Shown piece by piece: positions 11,232 through 21,829 of a stretch of 64,000 nt of DNA. Position numbers and translations under genes: made by a program. A model generated the notes under the pieces. It did not search any database. It was not told where the DNA came from and was given only the letters and a program-made list of their open reading frames with translations. Origin of the DNA: Hordeum vulgare subsp. vulgare. Its lineage: Eukaryota; Streptophyta; Magnoliopsida; Poales; Poaceae. The stretch is from assembly GCF_904849725.1 (NCBI RefSeq), contig NC_058523.1, positions 202,643,689 through 202,707,688 on the forward strand, given 5' to 3'. Within the stretch, counting starts at the first letter, position 1, and every line of letters starts with the position of its first letter.

Positions 11232-12735
11232 CAAGGAAATGGATTCCGAGGCAGAATCCGAGGAATGTGATGAAGAGGAGGGTTCTGATGAAGACTCAGA
11301 ATCCGAACAGGCTAGCCTTGCTCTTGCAACCACATTCGTCAGCAAGTCAATCTTCAACCTTGAAGAAAATGATAACACCATCCACACTGATGACTATGCT
11401 GATGACTTTGCTCCAACCTATTGCTTTATGGAAAAAGGTTCTAAGGTACCGAATGATGCTTGCGCCTCTGATTCAAGTGATTGTGAACCTGATGATTATA
11501 AAAAACCTAGTTACAGTAAACTTGCTCTCATGGCCACTAAACAACAAACTGCCCTGGAAAAGCTTCAGAAACTGTTAGATAGAAGCGGTGATCTGTTGAA
11601 TGATGAAATGAATCTTACCCAAATCCTCACTAAAGATATGAAAAGTCTTCAGTCTGGATTTGATAATCGTCAAGATCGTCATGATACACTCCTCGCTGAT
11701 CATGAGAAACTTTCCTATGAATTTCATCAAAGGAAGCTTGATCTAGAGAAGTTGAGGATTTCTCATGATGACCTTCATATGGAAAATAATTCATTACTAG
11801 CTCAACAGATCAGCGCTTCTCAAGCTGAATTCATTCCTCCATGTCTTAAATGCATTGAACGTGAAACTGCTAATTCTTCACCAGAATCATCAAATGCTTC
11901 AATTGGTACAAATTCTTCAACTTCTCCTGTAGTGTCAAATTCCTCACTTGAGGAAAACACAAATGTCACTGATGAAAATGCAGGGTTGAAGGAATTGTAT
12001 GTGACAGGCATATACAAAAGTCTCAAAGGACATCAAACCCTTTGTGATGTGCTCAAAAAAGCCGATCTTGAACAGGAACCCAAGGAAAGAAGGAATTGCT
12101 TTTGAGAGGAAATTGAATGTTGATGGATCTTATTGGAAACCTGAGCAGTATCCCAAAACCTCATGGGTTGCTGCTACTGGGCCTCCTTTTGATCCATCCA
12201 ATCTAACAGGCTTTTCATTTGAATTATCCTCTTCCTCAGATGAGTCATTTGACTCCAAATATAAACTGTTCAAAAATCAATCGGGTGAAGTATTTGCTCG
12301 ATATGTTGGAACTAACTGCAGGAATGGACCTCCCTTGAGGAAAATCTCGGTTCCCAAAAGTTGCCTTGAAAATCTTCAAGTGAATGTCCTCATGACACCA
12401 CTGATGAAGAATTTGAACCCCAGATCAAATTCCTCAGGAGGACCAAAGTCTTCAAGGGGATCAAAATCCTCAACTGGTCAAAACTATGTTCGTACCCGTG
12501 CTAATGCTTCTAACATGCAGGGAAACTACAAGGAATATGAATATGAGCGTTATTCTTCAAATCATTATGTTCACAAATCCTCAAACCAGTTCTCTGCATA
12601 TTCTATGAGTACTTTAACCCCCCTACTGTTAAGAGAAGTGCATTAGCTTCAATGCCCCCTTTCTTATATGGTGCTCGCAGGATGATGAATGCTTTACCAC
12701 CCCTTCAGATGTGGGTGGTGAAGAAATTGAACTAA
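11232..12735 (+). pseudogene. gag: gag, Sirevirus copy B, 5'-truncated by copy A
   Basis: This continues a gag frame immediately after the LTR of copy A. It begins with an acidic Glu/Ser/Asp stretch (EMDSEAESEECDEEEGS), then a helical, probably coiled-coil region (LHMENNSLLAQQ nearby), then the Ser-rich region shared with copy A at 1-847. One extra base in an A-run near 12060 (copy B AAAAAAGCC, copy A AAAACGC) shifts the frame; the second part runs from about 12044 on. The terminal TAA is at 12733-12735, unless the 12718-12958 segment is spliced out. Non-functional as it stands. Confidence 0.75.
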
Positions 12736-12958
12736 TCACTTCTGCAGGTGAGGTCTCCAGATGAAAGTCATCATCTAAAGAATTTGTTGGAGACCTGAGG
12801 AAAATGCTTCATAGGATGCAAGCTAATATTGATGAAATAGAAATATTTCACACGTCCTTATAATTCTGTTATGATGAAATTCCTATCTGATGAAATTGAT
12901 ATCATATTCTTCAAGTCTGAAGCATATGATATGGTAAGCTGTACTAATTCATCTGCAG
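12718..12958 (+). other. candidate gag-pol intron, copy B
   Basis: Same layout as 830-1071 in copy A: GTGAAG at a gag codon boundary, TACTAATTCATCTGCAG at the 3' end, phase 0 on both sides, and the gag stop inside. Splicing is inferred only. Confidence 0.38.
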
Positions 12959-15900
12959 GATGACAAACCCAAGAGTACTGAGTGGGTTCCTTATAGTGGC
13001 TACACACATCACATGACTGGTGATAAAAGCTTGTTGATGAATATGCCACTAACTCCATCACCCCTGAAGCAAATCACATATGCTGATAAAGGTAAAAGCA
13101 AGGTATTGGGACTTGGCAAAGTAGCTATTTCCAAGGATAGGCACATGGAGAAACTGATGCTTGTTTAATCCCTTGGTTTTAACCTCATGTCAGTCTTGAT
13201 GCTTTGTGATCTTGATATGATTGTTATCTTTGGTAGATATAGATGTGTTGTTATCATGGAATTTGACAGATCCAAAGTCTTCGAAGGTGTCAGAAGAGGG
13301 GATTTGTACATTGTTGATTTATCTACAGGTCCTCAACCAGCCACTTGCTTACTAGCAAAAACCTCAGAAGGATGGTTGTGGCATCGAAGACTCGGTCATG
13401 CAGGCATGAGGAATTTGCACACGCTCGCGAAGAAGAAGCATGTCATCGGCATCGAATCAGTCAAATTCCTCAAGGATCATCTCTGTGGTGCCTGTGAATC
13501 TGGGAAAATGACCAGATCCAAGCATCCTCGAAGACTATCATGACCACTACTCGTCCATTTGAATTGCTTCACATGGATCTATTTGGACCTACTCATTATG
13601 CCACACTAACAAATGCAGCATCTTTATATGGCTACATCATAGTTGATGATTATTCCAGATATACATGGGTGCATATCATCTTATATAAAACTGAAGTGCA
13701 TGAAGTCTTCAAACGATTTTCTTCAAGGGCCTCGACGAACTTCGGCATCAAGATCAAACACATCAGGAGTGATAATGGAACCGAGTTCAAAAACACTGGT
13801 CTTGATAATTATGTCGATGAACTTGGTATTACTCACGGATTATTTGCTCCTTATACTCCTCAACGGAATGGTGTCGTTGAAAGGAAGAACAGGACTCTTG
13901 TTGAGATGGCAAGAACCATGCTTGAAGAATATCAGACTCCTCGTCGCTTTTGGCCTGAAGCAATCAACAATGCATGACGTCTCATCAACAGGGTATATCT
14001 TCACAAATTCCTCAAGAAAACCTCATATGAACTCCTCACAGACAAGAAACCCAATGTAAGTTATTTCAAAGTCTTCGGTGCAAAATGTTGGATTAGAGAT
14101 CCTCACCATAGCTCAAAATTTTCACCTAAGGCACATGAGGGTTTTATGCTCGGTTATGGAAAGGACTCGCACACCTACACAGTCTTCAACAAATATCACA
14201 ACAAGGTTGTTGAGACTGTAGATGCGCGGTTCGATGAAACTAATGGCTCGCAAAGAGAGCAATTGCTTTCTGATCCAGATAAGTTGTCTCCTGAGGAAGC
14301 AATAAAGCTCAAAGCTACTGAAGACATTGTTCCCACTGAGGAAAATGATGAAGAAATCATTCCCATCACTGATGAAAATCAAGAAGATGGTCCTGAGGAA
14401 ACTGCTCCAGAACCAATTCCTCAGCCCAGACGAAATCCTCAACCAGCTCATCCGAGGATTGCAAATGAAGTGGAACTTGACAAAATCCTCAACGACATCA
14501 ACACGCCAGGTCCTCTCACTCGCTCAAAAGCTTCACACTTAGGTAACTTTTGTGGGCATTTCTCCTTTGTATCTATCACAGAACCTTCAAAAGTTGCTGA
14601 GGCTTTCCTGGTACCGGAGTGGATCCAAGCAATGCAAGACGAACTTCTTCAATTCAAGCTGAATGACGTATGGGAGCTCGTCAGACGACCAGATCCTCGC
14701 AAGCACAATATCATCGGAATCAAGTGGATTTTCCAAAACAAGCAAGATGAGGATGGTCAAGTGGTGAGGAATAAGGCACGACCTGTAGCCAAAGGCTACA
14801 CACAGGTTGAAGGAATAGATTTCGATGAAACTTTTGCACCTGTTGCTAGACTTGAAGCTATTCGAATACTACTTGCTTATGCTAATCATCATAACATCAT
14901 CTTATATCAAATGGATGTGAAAAGTGCATTCCTCAATGGTAAGCTTGAGGAAGAAGTATATGTTGCTCAGCCCCCGGGTTTTGAGGATCCAAAGAATCCA
15001 GACAAAGTCTTCAGACTCAAAAAGGCGCTCTATGGTCTCAAGCAAGCCCCTCGGGCATGGTATGATACATTGAAGGAATTCCTAATGAAGAAAGGCTTCA
15101 AACCTAGTTCACTCGATCCAACTCTTTTCACTAAATCCTATGATAATGAGCTATTTGTGTGCCAGATATATGTCGATGACATTATATTTGGCTGTACTGA
15201 CAAACGATAGAGTGATGAATTTGCTTACATGATGAGTGAAGAATATCACATGTCTATGATGGGGGAGCTGAAATTCTTCTTAGGTCTTCCAATTCGTCAA
15301 CAACGCAATGGAATCTTCATATCACAGGAGAAATACCTCAAAGATGTTTTGAGTAAATTCGACATGCATGAATGCAAAGGTGCCAAGACTCCAATGCCTA
15401 CCAACGACCACCTTTGCACTGACGAAAATGGTAAAGAATTCGATCAGCAGGTATATCGCTCTATGATTGGCTCTTTACTGTATTTATGTGCATCTAGGCC
15501 AGATATAATGCTTAGTGTTTGCATTTGTGCATGTTTTCTAGCAAAACCAAAGGAATCACACCATAAGGATCTGACGCATATTCTTCGATACTTAGCTCAC
15601 ACACCAACACTAGGATTATGGTACCCCAAGGGCTCAAATCTTCATCTTGTGGGATATTGTGATTCTGACTATGGTGGTGACCGTGTGGATCGCAAGTCAA
15701 CCTCTAGCACATGTCATTTCCTCGGAAGATCACTAGTCTGCTGATCCTCAAAGAAGCAGAACTGCGTTTCACTCTCCACTGCCGAAGCTGAGTACATTGC
15801 AGCTGGTTCATGTTGTGCTCAATTGCTATGCGTGAAGCAAACCCTCAAGGACTACGACATCAACATGAAGAATGTGCCTCTCTACTGCGACAATGAGAGT

Positions 15901-16096
15901 GCAATCAAGATTGCATACAACCAGATCAACACTCGAAGACCAAGCACATCGAGATTCGTCATCATTTCCTTCGGGACCATGTTAAGTGAAGACTGACGAT
16001 CAACTGGTTGGTATCTTCACTAAGCCCTTGGATGAGAAAAGGTTTTGCAAGTTGCGATATGAGCTAAATATCTTAGAATCTTCAAATGTTTTGTAA
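12959..16096 (+). pseudogene. pol: pol, Sirevirus copy B, heavily mutated
   Basis: Same domain order as copy A. The protease active-site Asp codon GAT is TAT (Tyr) at 12992-12994 and the next Cys is also Tyr, so the protease is dead. Further lesions are TAA at 13166-13168, a 1-bp deletion near 13528, TGA at 13975-13977 in the integrase, TAG at 15208-15210 just after the RT YVDD, TGA at 15742-15744, and a deletion of roughly 27 bp near 15980 in RNase H. The terminal codons match copy A (TAA 16094-16096). The integrase D, D and E residues remain readable in the 13540-13977 segment, and RT in 14600-15210. Confidence 0.92.
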
Positions 16097-16622
16097 AAAC
16101 ATGCACACATCCTAACACTTATGCAAAATTGATGACTTAGATGTGCAACACATGATGAATCGATTTTCTTCAACTAATGAAGAATATCACTCTGAGTGTG
16201 AAGAAATCAACGAAGAAATTGATTCTCAGGGCCCTACGACAATTGTACGCAGCGTCTGTAATCAACATTCTTATATGGTGGGTCACGCCACCACCCAACG
16301 TGAAATTCCTCAAGTTGAATTTCTTCAAAGCTGCATTTCATCAAGTTAAATTTCTTGAAAACAGTTTCTCTTCAAAATCGTTTTTCTTCAAACACTGAAA
16401 TTCATCATCATGACGCTTTATCACAAAATCCTCAAGTTATTCAAAAACTTCAAAAACACTTGATGATTTTCATTTACCCGGATAGACTGTGATTTCAAGT
16501 CCTCAACAAGATTCACTTATAGCTATTTCTTCAGTGTGATATTTCATCTAAGTGAATGTGATCGGGCCCTACTTTCCCTCTCTGCTACTCTCACCTAGTC
16601 TATTCAATTCTTCATATGTGTT
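16097..16622 (+). other. pol-env spacer of copy B, left part
   Basis: Non-coding and collinear with 4237-4700 of copy A. It is interrupted after GTGTT (16618-16622) by the 1.6 kb insertion. Nothing else is visible. Confidence 0.7.
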
Positions 16623-18223
16623 TGATACGTCTCAAATGTATCTATAATTTTTGATAGTTTCACGCTGTTATCTTGCCTTCTTTGTATGTTTTATGTACCT
16701 TTTTATATCCTTTTGGGACTAACTTATTAATTCAGCACCATGTGCTAGTTCCTGTTTTTTCCGTGTTTTTGACTCTTTTCAGATCTGATTTTGGAATGGA
16801 GTCCAAACAGAAGAAAAAACCCGAAATGATTTTTCCCGAATGGAAGAAGTCTAGGGGGCTTTTGGGCCAAGCCAGGTGGGCTCCAGGGTGCCCACAAGCC
16901 CCCACTCCGCCACCAGGGGGAGGCGGCGGTGGGCAGGCTTGTGCCCTCCCTGGCCGCCCCCTGACCTAGGTCTTTGGCCTATAAATTCCCAAATATTCCG
17001 CAAAAAATCAGTAGAGCCTCGAAAATACTTTTCCGCCGCCGCAAGCTTCCGTTTCCGCGAGATCTCATCTGGAGACCCTTCCCGGCGCCCTGCCGGAGGG
17101 GACTTTGGAGTTGGAGGGCTTCTTCATCATCATCATCACCCCTCCGATGACTCGTGAGGAGTTCACTTCAGACCTACGGGTCTGTAGTTAGTAGCTAGAT
17201 GGCTTCTTCTCTCTCTTGGATCTTTAATACAAAGTTCTCCATGATCTTCATGGAGATCAATCCGATGTAATCTTCTTTGGTGGTGTGTTTGTCGAGATCC
17301 GATGAATTGTGGACTTGTGATTAGATTATCTATGCCATATATTTGAGTCTTTGCTGATTTCTTATATGCATGATTTGATATCCTTGTAAGTCTCTCCGAG
17401 TCTTGGGTTTTGTTTGGCCAACTAGATCAATGATTCTTGCAATGGGAGAAGTGCTTGGTTTGGGGTTCTGTCATGTGGTGGCCTTTCCCAGTGACAGTAG
17501 TGGCAGCAAGGCACACATCAAGCAGTTGCCATCAAGGGTAAAAAGATGGGGGTTTTATCATTGGTTTGAGATTATCCCTCTACATCATGTCATCTTGCTT
17601 AAGGCGTTACTCTGTTCTTACGGACTTAATATACTAGATGCATGCTGGATAGCGGTCGACGTGTGGAGTAGTAGTAGTAGATGCAGAAAGTATCGGTCTA
17701 CTTGTTTCGGACGTGATGCCTATAGAAATAATCATTGCATAGATATCGTCACGACTGTGCACAGTTCTATCAATTGCTCGACAGTAATTTGTTCACCCAC
17801 CGTCTACTTTCTTCCATGAGAGAAGCCACTAGTAAACACTACGGCCCCCGGGTCTATTCACACCCATCGTTTACAACTCCGCTTTTACTTTGCTTTGTTA
17901 CTTTATTGCTTTCAGTTCTCACTTGGCAAACAATCTATAAGGGATTGACAAACCCTTCATAGTGTTGGGTGCAAGCTTTTGTGTTTGTGCAGGATCTTGA
18001 GATACTCCTCCGCCGGATTGATACCTTGGTTCTCAACCTGACGGAAATATTTACCTCCGCTGTGCTTCATCATCGTCTCCGCTTCGAGGGAACACCAACA
18101 CAGAAGGATTCCTGGTGTCGTCGACGTGCCCATTTCTGGCGCCACTTGAAGGTCTTTTGTGCAGCAGCATAACGGACATCAGAAGCATTCCTGCGCCATT
18201 GGCGGGGATCCTTTTGAAACATA
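16623..18223 (+). mobile_element. 1.6 kb LTR-like insertion in copy B, family not assigned
   Basis: Copy A is uninterrupted here (CATATGTGTTCTACTTG near 4710), so the boundaries are visible. The insertion begins TGATACGTCTC and ends near GAAACATA, flanked by GTGTT (16618-16622) and GCGTT (18224-18228), a 5-bp duplication with one mismatch. The interior resembles LTR sequence that recurs in Triticeae genomes (stretches such as GGATAGCGGTCGACGTGTGG). Close to the right end a TGGCGCC-like block and GCGCCATTGGCGGGGATC resemble a tRNA primer-binding site. It has no credible ORF. It could be an LTR with a short internal remnant or a non-autonomous element. Confidence 0.6.
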
Positions 18224-19088
18224 GCGTTCTACTTGAAACTTTGTTCAAAATCCTCACTGCGTCCTTGTCAGCTGATGATGTTGTAACAAAATCCTCAAAG
18301 CTTCAAAAATATATTTTTTAATAAACAGTAACTGAACCCCCACTTTCCTCGTTCGGATAACCACGATCTCCACCGCTTCTGTCGTGAGCTACACCTGTCC
18401 TGCGGAGACGTAGAGACAGGGGCTATTTGGTCCAATATTTTCGTGCCAACAGTTACCGCCTGGCTATAAATATGTCCCCATCTCCCTCGTAAAATCTTCT
18501 TCGTCCCATCGCCCTCCTGCTACAGCAAAGCTCCAAGCCCTAGCGCCACCGCTAGAAGTCTCGACGACGGCGAAGAAGAGCTTGACTGCCTCGACCTCTC
18601 CGTTGCCGAAACCACACCGGAACCGGACCATCTTCGTTCGCCGCCGTCGTAGCCATCCTCTGCTGCCGAGTTAGGGCGCATTGGACTCGCACCGAAAGAG
18701 CATCTACTGCTACCTCTTCTCTGTTCTTCGTGCGCGCCATCTAGGGTAAATAAAAACCCTATTTTTACAGCAAGTTTGATCTACTATTTTATCTTAGAGA
18801 TGTGAAATCTGTTTTTCCTCAAGAATCCATCAGTTTCTTTTCCTCAAACACTGCCTATCACCCAACTATTGATGAACTTCACTAAGCATCTAAGATTTTC
18901 ATGAGATTCCTCAGTTGTGCGAATTTTCAGATCTGTACAACTCTGGAACCCAAGAATAGTATGCTTAGACGAATTCCTCAACCACTGGTCAAATTCCTCA
19001 ACTGTCAAAAAATTTCATTTCATCAAATCTGGGAACGCATATGACCTCTCCAAATTCCTCGCAACTTACACTGTTCACACGTACAAAC
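18224..19088 (+). other. pol-env spacer of copy B, right part, with leader of env-like gene
   Basis: Collinear with 4711-5568 of copy A. It holds the TATA box at 18465, a C/T-rich leader with AAGCCCTAGCGCCACCGC, and a donor-like TCTAGG|GTAAAT near 18742. The matching acceptor has lost its AG (TTCACAC). Confidence 0.55.
18465..18472 (+). promoter_or_regulatory. TATA box upstream of env-like ORF, copy B
   Basis: TATAAATA in TGGCTATAAATATG, at the same relative position as 4964-4971 of copy A. Confidence 0.5.
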
Positions 19089-19726
19089 ATGTCAGCTGAT
19101 GAATCTCTAGGTTCTCATCAACTTAACTCATTTGCAGTGTTTCTTGAAGAAAATCTGCAAGTTTCATCAAAATCCTCAAGAGTTCAATCTCATCAGCAAA
19201 AGCCTCAGCTGAAGAAAATGGAGGATGAAAGGAAGCAAAAGGGAGGCAAGAAACTCGAGCAGAACAGTACCATAGATATCCCTGAGGATATATACCTAGA
19301 TTACTGCACTCCTGATGAACATGAATCTATTCCCAAGAGAAAGATCAGGTTTCAAAACATGGAACGCCGATGGGCTAAGGAGTGGAAGGAGTACAGATTC
19401 GTCACTCCCAAATACGCGAAGAAATTCGCTCTGAAGCCTCTTGGCAAACGGGCTCCACTTGAGGATTATCATGAAGCACATACCTCAAGCCTCAAGACAA
19501 TTGATGACTATCCTGAGGAAAAGTCAAAACACTTGTCAAAGCTTCAGAATCAAGCAGAAGCTGCTGTGAGGAAGTTCAATGAAGAATTCTGCTGCTGCTG
19601 CAACTGCCGCTACTTCCTGTGCAGCTGAGACTTCTGGTACGGCAATTCCTCAACTGAAGTCTATGCCACCAAAACCAAAGGCTTCAAAGTCTCAAGAGAA
19701 AACTCCACCAGCATCAGCACCAAAAC
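19089..19726 (+). pseudogene. env-like ORF of copy B, 5' segment
   Basis: It starts ATGTCAGCTGATGAA as in copy A and gives the Lys/Glu-rich N-terminal part. It reads cleanly to about 19585, where a small deletion relative to copy A (AATGAAGAATTCTGCTG) shifts the frame. The shifted frame continues in an Ala-rich then Pro/Lys-rich stretch until the Gypsy LTR begins at 19727. The region equivalent to the copy A stop (5740) is intact here, CAG. Confidence 0.72.
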
Positions 19727-20216
19727 TGTCGTGGTTTTGTCACGGCAGATGTCCTCGTGAAAGGACTTAGTACTGGAGCCATCGCACCTTGGCGGCGACT
19801 CAAAGGGGTTAAGCGGGAGAGACACGGCGATTTACCCAGGTTCGGCCCCTCGTGAGGAGGTAAAGGCCTACGTCCTGCTTTGGTTTGTATTGATGTGGTT
19901 TCGATTACAAGGAAGGCGTAACTCGCCAGACCTAGCACTCGATGATTTCTAACCTCCGCCTCTCCTTCCCTAGGGCTCGCCTTTATATACAGGTCGAACC
20001 CTTAGGGTTTACAAGGATACTTTCCTTTCTACAAATCGTGACCCCTGTGGTCTCTAAGTCGCCGTCCTTCAGAGCTTGGAGACTTTCCAGAAATCATAAA
20101 CCGCCATACGACCTTCGTGCTGATAACGCTAAGGCCCAAATCATTGTTTAGGTGAATCGCCTGATTTGGTGACCCGGCCCAACTAGGGCGGGTTATTAAC
20201 AGGTAATATCCCCAAA
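19727..20216 (-). repeat. LTR of Tat-type element, left copy, solo-like
   Basis: 490 bp, beginning TGTCGTGG and ending CCCCAAA on the + strand; on the minus strand it reads TG...CA apart from a missing C at the inner terminus. About a dozen mismatches to the right LTR by eye. A minus-strand TATATAAAG lies at about 19982-19990. It is flanked on both sides by AAAAC (19722-19726 and 20217-20221), so on its own it looks like a solo LTR. Confidence 0.88.
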
Positions 20217-20635
20217 AAAACCCTCAGCACCACCAAAGGCTTCAAAGCCTGAACAGAAGCCACTTGTGATGCAACTGCCCGCTGTATCCAGCTCCTCAGT
20301 CCCATTTGCAACAAGCTCACAGACAAAGTCTTCACCGACTCCCCTGAAGACTAAGGTGTCTGCTGGGAGAGGAACAAGACCAATCCCAAGCAAAATCATC
20401 AAGGTCCCTTCTGCATCAGAAGGTAGTGATGAATTTGATGATGACACTCTGCAAGCCATCATTAGAAACAAGCAAGAGAGGGTAGCTCAAGCTTCTGGCA
20501 GCTCCATTCCTCTGGCCATGGATCCAAAAGTCCTCCTCAATTACATCAACATCTGGTATGAGGACCCCAATACTCCCTTCGATGATTTGAAGCTTCCCCC
20601 ATGCATCAGCCACATGGTGGCCACATTCATCAATG
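20217..20635 (+). repeat. duplicated segment of env-like ORF (copy 1 of 2)
   Basis: 419 bp of copy B env-like coding sequence, repeated at 33689-34107 with about five or six mismatches by eye. It starts with the AAAAC target duplication. It ends at CAATG, after which Tat internal sequence TTAGGCCCCAG starts; the other copy continues CAACGAGGCC. The shared AGGCC could be junction microhomology. It encodes the same residues as the start of the 33694-34310 segment. Confidence 0.88.
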
Positions 20636-21829
20636 TTAGGCCCCAGATTGACTTGAATTCTTTTCACGCCAATATTTCTGCTCAGTCAAAGGTGATTCAT
20701 TCCTTTTTCTCCATACGTCAGAAATTGTGACCCGCCATCTGGCACTGAAAATTTTTAAGTCGCCAAACCATTTCTCGTCGGCATCTTCTTATCCCTCGAA
20801 TTCCGGGAAGACTGACATAATCCCAACGGATCCCGGCGCATCGTTATCCCAAAACTTTCGGAACGCCATTATGGCAGATCTTTTTATTCCCCAGCGGTTC
20901 CCGCTCACGGCGTCTCGATTCTAGCGCCCACCCTGTTAAATAGATGGGAGGGGACAAGACTGGCGTTTCCCACCTACCAGTCTCGTCAACCTCCTCCCCA
21001 TTATCACAGCGAGGAAGTCTCATCACCTCCCGAGGGCTCCGCCGCTGTCCGTACTTCCCGTCTTCGCCCGAAAGGCTTCGGCGTCGCCCTACAGATTTTC
21101 GCCGTCGTCAAGCTCCGTGCCGCGGCCGCCCCGTTCGCCACCATTGACCACTGCGTCGTCGTCGAACACCTCGCCGCCCGCCGAAAACTCCGTCGCCGCC
21201 GAGGATCTCCTTGCTCGACCGGACCTCCGCGCTTCTCCAACAACCTCTGTTGCTGTCAACTACTTCCGTCCGAAAGCATCAGGTTAGGCCACCGCCCATT
21301 TAAGAACAGATCTACTCTTTGTTCGAAGCTCCAACACTGCCATGTTCTTGATGTTCTTTGCGAGCATTCGTCGCCAGTCCTTGATTAATTAACACAAACG
21401 TCTACAAGACAGCCAATGCTTTGTATACCTTCATTTATCCGCTCCTACTTAAGAATTCGGAGTAATGTTTTGTCAAGCGGAGGACATCGCCTTGCCCTGG
21501 TAGTAAATTGCGGCATCCAGCCATTTTTCTCATGTTTTTTACCTGTCCAATAGATCCATAATTTTCCTACTGATTGCAAAAAGTTGTTTGCACTCTTCAC
21601 ACTTTGCCGATTTGAACGAATGTTTCCGACACCTTTAGAACGCAGCTCTCGTAAATAGCAAATCTTCGTAAGTCGCCATAGCAACCCAACTCGGCCCTTA
21701 ACATGGCGGGTCAAGGTTTTCCCTCCAGTACGCAAACAAATTTATTTGGCGAGTCAAATGAACATATTTCACCTTTTACAGTAGACGTTCGAGGCGCGTA
21801 AATTCATCCGTACTTTACTTCTTTGTAGC
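20636..21829 (+). other. Tat element 3' internal region, leader side of the antisense gene
   Basis: No long ORF with coding character. It is GC-rich around 20940-21250 with many CG dinucleotides, and has a weak TATA-like TTAAATA near 20936. It probably supplies the promoter and 5' UTR for the gene starting at 21830. Confidence 0.4.

Noticed and set aside
16673..17157. Short ORFs with Gly- and His-rich runs in the 1.6 kb insertion
   Set aside because: Composition-driven and unsupported by any domain or second copy.
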